Positions 9,571 to 21,300 are shown, numbered from the stretch's first letter. The stretch is DNA of 64,000 nt from Synaphobranchus kaupii (GCA_029718625.1 CM056389.1:4805254-4869253); one strand, 5' to 3'. Numbers and translations are program-made. Notes: generated by a model from the sequence alone, not told the origin.

Positions 9571-11309
9571 CCAGTTAATGTTAGAGGGTTAAAAAATAAG
9601 TCCAAAAGGACCACAGTTCTTATGCATTTGGCATCCCTAAAATTTTCTGTTTGTCTTTTACAAGAGGTTCATTTAAAGGACAAAAAGGATATTGAGTCCT
9701 ATTCAAAGGAATGGGATAAAGGGGACTCCAGGTGGAGTATAGGCGGGGTACAGTCGTCAGGGGTGGGAATATTGTGCGGGAATAAATCCCTTAAAGTAAC
9801 TGGCAGCGTTTCTCTGTATCAGGGTAGAGTGCTAATAACCGATATAGACTGGGAATCGGCTAGCATAAGATTAATAAATGTTTATGCCCATACCGATAGG
9901 GCTGAACGGAAAAGCCTTCTCAACAATCTAGGTTTCTTTTTCATGACAAATAGGATGGTTATTATGGTTTTATCTCATAAAATGGATTTCAATCCTTTAT
10001 AATGACATAGGCAGTAGGGTCAATATTAACGGTTCCTTAGGTAGACCGTTTAAGCAAACCAGGGGGTTAAGACAAGGCTGTTCCCTGTCAGCGCTACTTT
10101 ATGTTCTGTACGCATAACCTTTCGCGTGTGCCATACGAGCTAATTCAAATATCGGGCATTAAATTACCAGGCGGTCAAACTCTAAAGATCTCTCAATACG
10201 CAGACGACACTGTATTGTATATAGCAGATGATGGGAGCCTGCAAGAAGCCATCCAAACTTTGGATGATTTCTCTGCTGCGTCCGGTTCCAAGATTAATAA
10301 AAATAAATCTTACTTTAAATATTTAGGCCAGTGGAAGAATAGGACAGACCGTATTTGCGAACTACCGGTGTGTACAGGCCCCATGCAAATATTTGGAGTC
10401 TCCTTCGGTAATCTAAAAAGAGACGATGAGGTAAATTGGAAAGAAAAGCTAAATAAGTTATATAGGAAGATAGGACTATGGAAAACAAGAAACCCTTCTC
10501 TTAGTGGAAAGGTTCTAGTGCTAAAAGCAGACATTTTACCGTCTTTATTACACCTTGCATATGTCTTTCCAATGCCGTTAGTACACAGAAGATTTTTTGT
10601 TAAAAGCCTTTTCAATTTTTTTTGGAATGGATATGAATATATAAAAAGGGACACATTATACCAAGGGATAGAGGATGGTGGAAGAGATTTTCCACACATT
10701 CCCCTCAAACTGGATATATTATATTATAGTACATTGTGTCGTAGTATATGGTCTGAATCCCCCTTGCATAAATGTCAAAAACTCCAGAAATTCTGGCTGT
10801 CTTACCCCCTAAGGCTTTTCACTGAACATTTTGAAAACATAATTAAATGGGCTAAAAATAACCAAGAATGTTTAGTTCTAGAAAATGTCCAAAACCACAA
10901 GATCTTATACCAGAAACTAATCAAGAAACTTAAAGTAAGATTAAATATACACTCAACTATATGGGCTCAAGCACAGCCGAAAGGACTAGAGAACAGGCTG
11001 AAAGATTTCAACTGGTTGGTACTACACAAACGTCTACCAGTTCGTGCCATTCTACACGACCATAACTTAACCAGAAATAACTTATGCCCCAGAGAGGGAT
11101 GTCTAGCAATTGAGACAATCGCACATGTACTATGGGAATGTAGATTCGCTCAAACAGTTTGGGAAAAGTTGCCATCCTTTTATCCCTGCTTAAATGGCAT
11201 AAACTACGATGTCATAGTAAATTTGAAAACACAAAATAGAGACAAGGCCCAACGCCTCCTCCAAGTATCCCTAATTTCCATAATTAAAATAAAACTGTGG
11301 GAAGCCAGA
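9571..11309 (+). pseudogene. LINE A ORF2, endonuclease-reverse transcriptase, deleted
   Basis: ORF2 would nick the target and copy the LINE RNA. The APE-type endonuclease begins at about 9571 with NVRGLKN, then QEVHL, SGVGIL and INVYAH, and breaks at about 9966 just before the expected GDFN motif. The sequence resumes inside the reverse transcriptase palm (RGLRQGCSLSALLY at about 10060), so the endonuclease C-terminus and RT fingers are deleted. A frame change lies between about 10107 and 10160. YADD is at 10197-10208. A C-terminal zinc knuckle with Cys at 11085 and 11139 follows. The reading frame then runs without a stop into LINE B. Confidence 0.82.
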
Positions 11310-13260
11310 CAATTTGCGGCGTACAGGGAGGGGCGGTTGGGGGCTTCACTGAGGCAGAGTGCGGTTGCTCTTGTCCCTAAGAAGGGGGACCTGAAGGACC
11401 TGCGGCACTGGCGGCCGATTAACCTCCTCTCAGCTGATTATAAGATCATGGCGAAGGCGCAGATGAGGAGGTTCCAACACCTGATAACATCGGTGGTCGG
11501 CCCCGACCAAACGTGCAGTATTCCAGGGAGGTCCATAAACGACAATCTGCTCCTCGTGAGGGATGTCATAATCCACTCCGGGGAGCGCAGGTCCCCCTTG
11601 GGCCTTCTCAGCCTAGATCAGGAGAAGGCCTTTGACAGGGTAAGTCATGTGTGCTTGGAGAGGGTGCTAGAGAGATTGAATTTTCCTAGCACCCTCCTGC
11701 GCTGGACCAAAATGTGCTTGACTGACATCTCGGGGAGGGTGGTTGTGAACAAGCAACCATCCGCCCCCTTTGCCATTAGGTCCGGCGTCAGGAAGGGATG
11801 CCCTCTAGCATCCCTCCTGTACGTCATCTACCTCGAGCCGTTCCTTCAGGCCATCAGGGGCAACCCGGTCATCGCTGGTTACTCACTGCCCGGGGCCCAG
11901 GGGGAGCGGCTTAGGGTGATGGCGTACATGGACGACATCACCATCGTCGGCACAGACAGTCATTCCATCACCATTGCCAACAAGGTGCTGGATGACTTCT
12001 GTGCAGCCACTGGTGCCCTAGTCAATAGGGACAAGAGTGAACTGTTTCTGTCTCGGCATTGGAGTGAGCCACTAACCGTTTCTTTCCCTGTGCGCAGAGA
12101 TAAAATCAAGCTCCTGGGGGTGACCTTCCAGTCAGACGGCGAAGGAAGGCTGAGCTGGGAGGGAACCCTCCGCCACGTCCAGGCTAAACTCCGGAGCTGG
12201 AGCGTGCGGCCTCTGACTCAGACGGGTAAGATCCTGGTTCTGAAGGCAATAGTCCCTTCCCATTTTTCTCTACTTGGGGAGGGTGTTTCCCCCAGACAAG
12301 GCCACTAGTAAACTCATTACTAGAATGGCCTTTCGCTTTGTCTGGGGGAGCACCATGGAAAAGTTGAAAAGAGCTACCCTCCTCAAGGCAGAGCAGAATG
12401 GGGGCAGGGGGGTTCCAGACATAGTCAACATCGTGTTGGTGCAGGGTCTGGCCACACTGGTCCAGAATACTCGGAAGGTTGAGAAGGCCTCTGGTGCCTT
12501 TGCTAGGTACTATGCCACTCCCTTCCTGAGGACGATGGGCCTGTGTGCGCTGGACCTCACCATACCGTATAGCTGGGACCCCCCATATGTATATCGAGCC
12601 CTGAGGGACTTTGCTTTTGGGGCAGGATTGCCCAGGGCCGGGCTGACCTCGTGGAGCTATAAAATAATCATGGCTCATCTAAGATCGAAGGAGACCATGA
12701 CACTCCCGAGGGGCAGCACGACCCTGGACCCGTCTATAATCTGGGCAAATGTCCTAAATAAATGTTTAAGTAATAAGCAAAAGGACATTGCCTGGATGTC
12801 TGCCCACATGTGTCTCCCCACCAGGTCATTCATGTTTAAGCGGCACTTGGCCCTGACTGAGCGCTGCCCCCACGGATGCACTGACTCAGAACACATCTAC
12901 CATCTGTTCTGGGAGTGCTCCGTGGCCAGACAGGTCTGGGGCCTTGTTGTTTCCTCTGTCTCCCGTAACAGGTTGCTGCCTAGGTCCTCCCTGACTGCTG
13001 AGAGTGTTCTCTACGGTCCACGTGGAGGCTGCAGAACTCCAGAGCTCCAGCGTCAGTGGAGGATCGTCAACACCGTGAAGCAGGTCCTGTGGGAGGCGAG
13101 GAACATCAAGGTCTATCAAAAAACAACTGTAGACCTGGTCACTCTCAGGAGGAGGGCACAAAACCTCCTCCAAGACGGCGTTATGGTCGATTACGCGAAG
13201 GACAAGTGTCTGGCGAGAGAGAAATGGGGGGTGGACCATTGGAAAGAACTGATCATTTAG
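11310..13260 (+). pseudogene. LINE B ORF2, reverse transcriptase to C-terminus
   Basis: RT motifs appear in order: VALVPKKGDLKDLRHWRPIN, DQTCSIPGRSINDN, LLSLDQEKAFDRV, SGVRKGCPLASLLY, and the catalytic YMDD at 11925-11936. A frameshift at about 12275-12305 moves the ORF to a new frame, which runs to a stop at 13260 and holds the C-terminal zinc knuckle (CPHGC to FWEC, about 12864-12919) and the LWEAR tail motif. No endonuclease is present, so this copy is 5'-truncated. It is fused in frame to LINE A ORF2, giving one uninterrupted 735-codon frame (10101-12308) with two RT catalytic boxes. Confidence 0.85.
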
Positions 13261-13567
13261 TCCACCCCCCTCCATCCCAAAGGAAGAGAGAGAACTTTTG
13301 CCCGCCCAATAACCCGGGAGCGCATGTCTCCCTTTTCATTTCAATGTCTTTGAGTCTTTTCCTTTTGTTTTAGTGATATTTCGACTGAATGTGATGTTTT
13401 TTATTGTGGTGTCTTGAATGTTGTAAGTCAATTTTAAATGTAAATTTAAAAAGGGACGGGAAATAAAACACCCCCGATAAAGAATGTTTTTAAAATGTGA
13501 AATGAAAAACTGTAGATGGTAATGAAATGTTTTTATTGGAACTGAAATTTAAAACCAATAAAGACAA
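11310..13567 (+). mobile_element. Second Tx1-clade LINE (LINE B), 5'-truncated
   Basis: GC-rich LINE beginning inside ORF2 at the RT N-terminus and ending in a 3' UTR with tail AACCAATAAAGACAA at 13567. Base composition jumps at the start, from AT-rich LINE A codons to GC-rich ones. After 13567 the sequence is array spacer matching positions from about 1190 of unit 1, so the U2 5' end and promoter expected here are gone. Which target LINE B used is not evident; no target duplication seen. Confidence 0.82.
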
Positions 13568-14492
13568 TTCTATGAGATATTGTCCATGACACACAATGTA
13601 TAACACGCTTGGTTATATGCGGTTCCGCCTGCTAATTTCGAACAGACTCCCCCGTTGTTGTTGCATCGGGTATGTAGCTATCGCGCTAACTTTACACAAT
13701 TCGGTAGCGAACGTCACAATTGAGCTACCAACCAAGACTCAAATATTCGGCACGGGAAAAATAACTAGTTCGTTAAGATGGTGGACAACATGAACTCGTT
13801 TCACTTTAGGAAAAGGCCGAAAGCCAGTCATTTCAGCAGCAGCTGAAGCGTCGAAATGTCAACTGGATACAAACTCAAACTCGAAAAAACCACAGAGCAG
13901 TGACCTTTTCAGCCTGCATAACGTCACAGGGAGTAGCTACAGCAAATCCGTAATTAGTAGCCTAAGACTTCTACGTGACAGGTAGGCTACAACACACAAA
14001 CTGACTGTGGCGCCACCAACGATTTTAACTTATTTCAGGAGGGGACGCACTGTCTGGGACAGTTCATTATTCATAGGGGGATTCATTTTGAGTGTGTTGC
14101 TTTGTGCAGTTTTTATAGGCTTGAGTAGGCTATGGGCTACTTGTGATAGGTTACAACAGCATAGGCTATACATAAACAAGATAAGGGGGTAAAAAGTGTT
14201 GTTCTTGGGAGTTATAATAAGTATCGGACACTTGTATAGGCTATTTGGTTATGTCCATTAGCTCATATGGAAGCATTCTGGCTTCGAGCCAGACGACAAT
14301 GTTATTCCAAAAAATTTGGACGAGGCTGTGTGTTGGGTATGCAGGGTAAAAAAGAATATTATGAGAGTATGACACCACAACTTTGGGTTGTGTAGTTACC
14401 TGGTCATGATATGCAAATAGTGGCAAAATATGTTTGTTAGTTGCTCTGTGCTCCCCTGGGTTGATAATACAGAATAGGGTATTTGTCGCTCT
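13568..14492. repeat. U2 array spacer modules
   Basis: 13568-14030 copies 1190-1640. About 14026-14380 copies a module also at 17.45, 24.56 and 31.43 kb (GACAGTTCATTATTCATAGG). At about 14380 it joins directly to the pre-MITE module, skipping the ~1.35-kb block present in the next two units. No gene seen. Confidence 0.7.
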
Positions 14493-14958
14493 CTATTCAC
14501 TTCTATAAGGCAGCTAAAACGGTCTCAAAATGACACTTCTAGCACGTATACGAACGCGAACGAAGTGGATTCTGTCAATACAAACAATAACCAGTCCTCT
14601 TACGCATTTTTTTGAGAAAATTAAATGGCCCTTTCCTGGCTTTTTCGTATTTAATTTGGAACGTAGATCCGGTATGTATGTTCTTGCGCCAGAAACCACT
14701 CAGTAGTCCAAATTTCCACAGAAGCAAGTGTTCCTGGAAGTAAACAAACTGACCTGCCGACATTTTGTTAGTCTTTTCTGGTAGCTTGCCAACAAGATAG
14801 AAAATAGCACTTTTATAAATAATTTTAATTACACAAAAGAAAAATATGTAAGAGGACTGGTTATTCTTTGTATCGACAAAATCTGCTTCGTTTGCGTTCG
14901 CATACGTGCTAGAAGTGTCATTTTGAGAATGTTTTAGCTGCCCTATAGAAGTGAATGG
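14493..14958. mobile_element. MITE with ~110-bp TIRs, copy 2
   Basis: Same element as 3744-4206 at the same place in the unit, with intact inverted ends. Confidence 0.75.
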
Positions 14959-15303
14959 AAATATATAAGTTAAAAAGCTTGATGTAGTTACTTTTTCAAA
15001 AGCGTATGTCAACACATTTTTTACACATACAAGCTTTAGGATACTGTCCAGACTAACAATTATCACACAAGTTGAATTGATGTTCAGGAAAAGGTACATT
15101 TGACAAGTAGCCCATCTAAATGCTTACTTTTTTACTGTGATCTCCTCAGTCACTTCTTCATACCCTTTGCTTTATCACAGGATTGCGGCGTGTTGGAGAG
15201 CAACATGGAGTACATTGTGACCGTGGTCTTGTGCTGGGGAGGACAGGATAAGAAAGATCATGCGAGTTATATGATACAGAATCATTCAGCATCATTTCAG
15301 TGT

Positions 15304-15394
15304 CCTGCATTAACTGTTTCAGAGATGAGCGGCATGATCAGTGTCAGAAATAAACCTGCATTAACTGTTTCAGAGATGAGCAGCATGATCAGCT
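15304..15394. repeat. 51-bp VNTR, 2 copies
   Basis: Copies start at 15304 and 15355 with the CCTGCATTAACTG marker; the second is followed by the shared end GATCAGCTGACTAAGCTTG. Confidence 0.85.
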
Positions 15395-15785
15395 GACTAA
15401 GCTTGAGGAGTAATGCATGGCCCCATCTGCCCTTTATTATGTCATTTTACACATCATTATCCCACATCATTTCACACAACATCACAGATTAATCACACAC
15501 AATATATCCCACATCACTTTACACAACATTATAACACATACGTCAATCACACACAATATATCCCACATCAAATTATCATGCCTAGTAAAACAATATAATT
15601 GTTGATTTGTGGATAAATTGCTTGCAGTAACAAAGTGCTGTTTGTAAGATAAATATACTGGGTACATGTTGGTAAGCAATGGATGTAACACACAGTATAG
15701 AACTCATTCTGTATGAGGGGAAGAGATATTAAAAAGAAAATATTTTGTAAGAAACAATGAGCATGGATGTAATACAGTATCAAGT
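15395..15785. repeat. AT-rich spacer with short CATCA/CACA repeats
   Basis: Contains two copies of a ~58-bp segment (AATCACACACAATATATCCC at about 15490 and 15546). The rest is AT-rich and shared with other units. The many small ORFs in both strands are by-products. Confidence 0.6.
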
Positions 15786-15944
15786 GTTATACAATATGTT
15801 CACATACAATCTATTCATACAGCTGGGTATTCACTGAAGCAGGTTAAAGTTCCTCAACCTGAAGAGTATAACAGCAGTGCCTCAGCTGGGAATCGAACCC
15901 ACATCCATCCAGTTCCAAGCCCAGTTTCCCAATCATTATTCTAC
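15786..15944 (-). mobile_element. tRNA-derived SINE, copy in unit 3
   Basis: Read on the minus strand it has a B-box-like GGTTCGATTCC followed by the SINE core GCACTGCTGTTATACTCTTC, and CCCAGCTGTATGAAT, typical of fish V-SINE-related elements. It lies about 380 bp from the U2 3' end in four units, so it is part of the amplified unit. Confidence 0.75.
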
Positions 15945-16289
15945 AGTTCACACTTTCACCACAAGAGGGAGCTCAACACAAACGGGGCTAAAGACACCCT
16001 GCATGTCGGCTTAAAGCATTCCAATAAATATTAATAGTAAGTACATTGAAACGTTTTCACCCATCTCATTTTAGAATGCTTCGAATTTCTAGATGAAATA
16101 AAGGCTGGACACAAAGAATGTATCCTGCTAGGAAGTCTGGAATGGGCTCACATTAAAGAAGTGTGATATGTACAGAATACTATGTCCATGGTTCCTGAAG
16201 CACCCACTCACACCTCATCCATCCATATAATAGACACAGAAGCAGCTTTTCCAATTACAAACCACGTGTAAATATACATGCAAGAACAT

Positions 16290-16305
16290 CTCCTACTTTT
16301 AAACC
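16290..16305 (-). terminator. snRNA 3' box of U2 copy 3
   Basis: Minus strand GTTTAAAAGTAGGAGA, a near-match to the 3'-box consensus, 17 nt past the U2 3' end. Confidence 0.7.
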
Positions 16306-16322
16306 ACACGTTTTCCCCAGGT

Positions 16323-16513
16323 GGGGAGTGCACCGTTCCTGGATGTACTGCAATACCAGGTCGATGCGTGGAGTGGACGGAGCAAGCCCCTATTCCATCT
16401 CCCTGTTCCAAAAATCAATTTAATATATGGTCCCCAGATAGGGGACGTATCAGATATTAAACTGATAAGAACAGATACTACACTTGATCTTAGCCAAAAG
16501 GCCGAGAAGCGAT
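16323..16513 (-). ncRNA. RNU2: U2 spliceosomal snRNA, copy 3
   Basis: Complete 191-nt U2, identical by eye to copy 1 in branch-site element, Sm site and 3' stem-loops. Its 3' box and distal element are in place. The PSE differs from the other copies by one base (TCAGC instead of TCACC), which may weaken it, so activity is less sure than for the others. Confidence 0.96.
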
Positions 16514-16548
16514 ACCGGACGACGGCTTGAGTCGGGCGAGCCCATGTG

Positions 16549-16748
16549 GGAAACACAATGTACGCTGACGGTATGGAAGATTTGGGCTCCATGTAACAAA
16601 CCCGACAATTGAACAATGTTAAATTAGATAGTATAGTAAGGAATTCGGAGCTCGATTGTGTCTATATGTGCATTTTTTTATTGTTTGGTCATGTAAAGAT
16701 CCCATGATGCATCTGAGGGTGCATTAAAAAAATAATCTCCACCAATCA
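16549..16748 (-). promoter_or_regulatory. U2 copy 3 promoter with variant PSE
   Basis: PSE at 16549-16568 (-36 to -55) reads TCAGCGTACATTG on the minus strand; every other copy has TCACCG. ZNF143-like CCCATGATGCATCTGAGG lies at 16698-16718, next to an octamer-like ATGTAAAG, with a CCAAT box at 16742-16746. Confidence 0.7.
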
Positions 16749-19266
16749 CACCCGTTGGTGTTACTGTAGTTTTTTCATGCGTCATTCCAGTAGCCCAACT
16801 ACGGCAGAGGAGGAGGCACAAACCGCACTAACCACGCGTAGGCGCTCCTACTTTGCTGCCGCTGCTTCTAATTTAGCACATTCAGCAGGTTTAATTGTCG
16901 TGCGTGATTTAATGAAGTTTTTTTAAATGTTCGACGGGCATTAAAATATCATTCTAGCAGATAGTCTCCACGACACACACAAATGTATTAAACGTCGATA
17001 TGTGGTATAACCTTACATAGCTACATGTTATGATCTGGCCTAAGAGTTTACTATTTTTCTCAAGTGACCGTTAATAGAGATGTAATGCAGGATTCCTCAC
17101 GCTTTTTGTTGACAGTTTGCAATGTCAACATTGTCTCCACGTGGATTATTATTATTTATTTTTTTTGGCGCCTGCTTTTCAATTGCTCCCTGCCAACGAT
17201 TTTCTACCAGAAGCAATCATTTTGCATTGAAGAGAGGATGTGTAACGTTGTATGACGCGTGGGGAACATTTTCGGTGTGACGACAACATGCAGTAGACAC
17301 TCCAATCTCTGCATTTCTAGACACTGATTACGGAGATACGACCGAATCGCCCATTATCATTACAGACGTCCTGTGATAACAATTACTTTCCAGACCTGAT
17401 CCCGTCCGTATAGGTTAAGACGGCTAACATCACAAGATTTTAACTTATTTCAGGAGGGGACGCACTGTCTGGGACAGTTCATTATTCATAGGGGGATTCA
17501 TTTTGAGTGTGTTGCTTTGTGCAGTTTTTATAGGCTTGAGTAGGCTAAACGCTACTTGTGATAGGTTACAACAGCATAGGCTATACATAAACAAGATAAG
17601 GGGGTAAAAAGTGTTGTTCTTCGAGTTATAATAAGTATTGGACACTTGTATAGGCTATTTGGTTATGGCCATCAGCTCATATGGAAGCATTGTGGCTTTG
17701 AGCCAGAAGACAATGTTAATCCAAAAAATTTGGACGAGGCTGTGTGTTGGGTATGCGGGGTAAAAATGAATGTTACGAGAGTATAACACCACAAATCTTA
17801 CTGCGCACCTCAGAAACACTCAAAATGCCCCAACAAAGCTTAGTTGTGGTGAGTTAAATAACCATGTCATTTTAATAAATAAAAAAATACATCTGTGACA
17901 AATTTTTTAACAAGCTAATATGAAACTAATTGTCTATCGATCATGAAATTAAGTGGCAAGAATATCCCTATCCACGGTGCCCCTAGTCCCAATTACAGTA
18001 GGCTATTCATGTTTGTCTGAAATGATAAACTAAGCTACAGCTTTAAACAAGCCCCGTTAAACAAGTGCTCTCCAGCACTGCAGGGCAGTAAAATAGCAAG
18101 TTGTATTCAGTACAGCGGGGCTGTTGTGACTCTGTTGAGGGCATCTCTCAAGCCCAAAAAAGAAAAACGTTGGTATTTTTTTAGCGAGGAATAAGTCAGT
18201 CACATAGGAGGACTCACTTTGGCAATGGCCTTTAGTCAGACCGAGGGAGAGAAAAATTAAAATGAGAAAAAAGCAGCAAGTTTGAATTGTTTTACGGTTT
18301 ATTGCAGATGCAAAGCTGCCGGTAAATAGCCTAATTGCTAATAATGTTCTAGCTAATTTTGGCTGACATGTTGTAGCCTATTTTTTATTAAGCCTATTGT
18401 TTCTGTTTTTGTTTCTACATTTGTAAATTTCAACTGTTAATAAACAGTTGTTCACTGTCTCCGTGTTTCAATAGAGAATTATTGATTTCCATGCGGACCA
18501 GAAATCCTACAAAGACAAAGTTGATTAGCCTTAGGGACAAAATTGGAATAAAGATAGACATATTAACTACGGCATCTATAAAGAATAGACTACTACATTA
18601 ATTAATGCATTCACTATGCTTATTTAGGAACCAATTAAACATTTTATAACGTTCAAAGTTTCTTGTTATTTTATGGCAGTTACCGTTGCAGTAAGACTGA
18701 TTTCACTAATTCATGTGGAAAGGAAAAAAGCAGTACCGACCCAGCTCTATTTCTTGCCTACAAGATTTTTTACATTTTTGCCGGGATAAGGACACCAATA
18801 CCGAGATCGTATCTGTTAAAAAATAAAGAACCACTGTTGCGATAACATTGGGTTCATAAAACAGTTTCGTGAGTTTTAACACTTTAAAACAGCATATTGT
18901 GTGACCAGATTTATTAAAAATTCCACGGTAAAAAAACGCAATCAATGCAAATAAACAAAACCCCTTTTGGTGCTGAAGGAGCGATTCAGGCCAGAATCTG
19001 GCAGGTAAGTCTACAGGATAGTTAAGTTACATGCATTCCCAAATTATTACCTTTCTTACAATATCATTTAGGAATCCTCACATCAGAATATTTCACTTTA
19101 AAAAGATACAAAATTTTCATTGTACGCTTAAAGCACAATTGAACTTTGGGAGAACTTTGGGTTGTGTAGTTACCTGGTCATGATATGCAAATAGTGGCAA
19201 AATATGTTTGTTAGTTGCTCTGTGCTCCCCTGGGTTGATAATACAGAATAGGGTATTTGTCGCTCT
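16749..19266. repeat. U2 array spacer modules including long optional block
   Basis: 16749-17380 matches the region upstream of U2 copies 4 and 5. About 17440-17800 is the module also at 14026. About 17800-19140 is the ~1.35-kb block absent from the units at 14.4 and 31.8 kb, repeated at 24.9-26.25 kb. AT-rich; no gene, RNA or clear transposon terminus seen. Confidence 0.65.
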
Positions 19267-19732
19267 CCATTCACTTCTATAAGGCAGCTAAAACGGTCTC
19301 AAAATGACACTTCTAGCATGGAAACGAACACGAACGAAGTGGATTCTGTCAATACAAACAATAACCAGTCCTCTTACGCATTTTTTTGAGAAAATTAAAT
19401 GGCCCTTTCCTGGCTTTTTCGTATTTAATTTGGAACGTAGATCCGGTATGTATGTTCTTGCGCCAGAAACCACTCAGTAGTCCAAATTTCCACAGAAGCA
19501 AGCGTTCCTGGAAGTAAACAAACTGACCTGCCGACATTTTGTTAGTCTTTTCTGGTAGCTTGCCAACAAGATAGAAAATAGCACTTTTATAAATAATTTT
19601 AATTACACAAAAGAAAAATATTTAAGAGGACTGGTTATTCTTTGTATCGACAAAATCTGCTTTGTTTGCGTTCGCATATGTGCTAGAAGTGTCATTTTGA
19701 GAATGTTTTAGCTGCCCTATAGAAGTGAATGG
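19267..19732. mobile_element. MITE with ~110-bp TIRs, copy 3
   Basis: Same element and context as 3744-4206. Confidence 0.75.
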
Positions 19733-20077
19733 AAATATATAAGTTAAAAAGCTTGATGTAGTTACTTTTTCAAAAGCGTATGTCAACACATTTTTTACAC
19801 ATACAAGCTTTAGGATACTGTCCAGACTAACAATTATCACACAAGTTGAGTTGATGTTCAGGAAAAGGTACATTTGACAAGTAGCCCATCTAAATGCTTA
19901 CTTTTTTACTGTGATCTCCTCAGTGACTTCTTCATACCCTTTGCTTTATCACAGGATTGCGGCGTGTTGGAGAGCAACATGGAGTATATTGTGACCGTGG
20001 TCTTGTGCTGGGGAGGACAGGATAAGAAAGATCATGCGAGTTATATGATACAGAATCATTCAACATCATTTCAGTGT

Positions 20078-20373
20078 CCTGCATTAACTGTTTCAGAGAT
20101 GAGCGGCATGATCAGTGTCAGAAATAAACCTGCATTAACCGTTTCAGAGATGAGCAGCATGATCAGTGTCAGAAATAAACCTGCATTAACTGTTTCAGAG
20201 ATGAGCAGCATGATCAGTGTCAGAAATAAACCTGCATTAACTGTTTCAGAGATGAGCAGCATGATCAGTGTCAGAAATGAACCTGCATTAACTGTTTCAG
20301 AGATAAACAGTATGATCAGTGTCTGAAATAAACCTGCATTAACTGTTTCAGAGATGAGCAGCATGATCAGCTG
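20078..20373. repeat. 51-bp VNTR, 6 copies
   Basis: Starts at 20078, 20129, 20180, 20231, 20282 and 20333 at exact 51-bp spacing, the largest number in the window. Since 51 is a multiple of three, ORFs run through it on both strands; they are by-products. Confidence 0.88.
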
Positions 20374-20763
20374 ACTAAGCTTGAGGAGTAATGCATGGCC
20401 CCATCTGCCCTTTATTATGTCATTTTACACATCATTATCCCACATCATTTCACACATCATCACAGATTAATCACACACAATATATCCCACATCACTTTAC
20501 ACAACATTATAACGCACATGTCAATCACACACAATATATCCCACATCAAATTATCATGCCTAGTAAAACAATATAATTGTTGATTTGTGGATAAATTGCT
20601 TGCAGTAACAAAGTGCTGTTTGTAAGATAAATATACTGGGTACATGTTGGTAAGCAATGGATGCAACACACAGTATAGAACTCATTCTGTATGAGGGGAA
20701 GAGATATTAAAAAGAAAATATTTTGTAAGAAACAATGAGCATGGATGTAATACAGTATCAAAT

Positions 20764-20922
20764 GTTATACAATATGTTCACATACAATCCATTCATACAG
20801 CTGGGTATTCACTGAAGCAGGTTAAAGTTCCTCAACCTGAAGAGTATAACAGCAGTGCCTCAGCTGGGAATCGAACCCACATCCATCCAGTTCCAAGCCC
20901 AGTTTCCCAATCATTATTCTAC
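20764..20922 (-). mobile_element. tRNA-derived SINE, copy in unit 4
   Basis: Same SINE as 15786-15944, with B box and core preserved. Confidence 0.75.
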
Positions 20923-21266
20923 AGTTCACACTTTCACCACAAGAGGGAGCTCAATACAAACGGGGCTAAAGACACCCTGCATGTCGGCTTAAAGCATTCC
21001 AATAAATATTAATAGTAAGTACATTGAAACGTTTTCACCAATCTCATTTTAGAATGCTTCGAATTTCTAGATGAAATAAAGGCTGGACACAAAGAATGTA
21101 TCCTGCTAGGAAGTCTGGAATGGGCTCACATTAAAGAAGTGTGATATGTACAGAATACTATGTCCATGGTTCCTGAAGTACCCACTCACACCTCACCCTT
21201 CCATATAATAGACACAGAAGCAGTTTTTCCAATTACAAACCACGTGTAAACATACATGCAAGAACA

Positions 21267-21282
21267 TCTCCTACTTTTAAAC
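21267..21282 (-). terminator. snRNA 3' box of U2 copy 4
   Basis: GTTTAAAAGTAGGAGA on the minus strand, 18 nt past the U2 3' end. Confidence 0.7.
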
Positions 21283-21300
21283 CACACGTTTTCCCCAGGT

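Larger units (their letters stand above)
8110..11309 (+). mobile_element. Keno-like Tx1 LINE (LINE A), inverted 5' segment
   Basis: Plus-strand segment running from the U2 head through ORF1 (CCHC knuckles) and ORF2 (endonuclease, reverse transcriptase, C-terminal zinc knuckle) to the motif LWEAR near the end of ORF2. It lies head-to-head with its own 3' segment (7099-8109): the 5' end of the element is in the middle and the 3' end faces U2 nt 36. This is the standard result of twin priming. Frameshifts and an internal deletion at about 9966 show it is dead. Confidence 0.8.

Noticed and set aside
14575..15099. 174-codon minus-strand ORF over the MITE (and copies at 26451 and 31966)
   Set aside because: Spans MITE inverted repeats and spacer, is cut in other copies by stops or indels, and has no recognisable domain.
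16299..16616. Conserved 60-105-codon ORFs repeated at each U2 gene (both strands)
   Set aside because: They lie on the U2 snRNA and its promoter; their conservation is that of the RNA, not of a protein.
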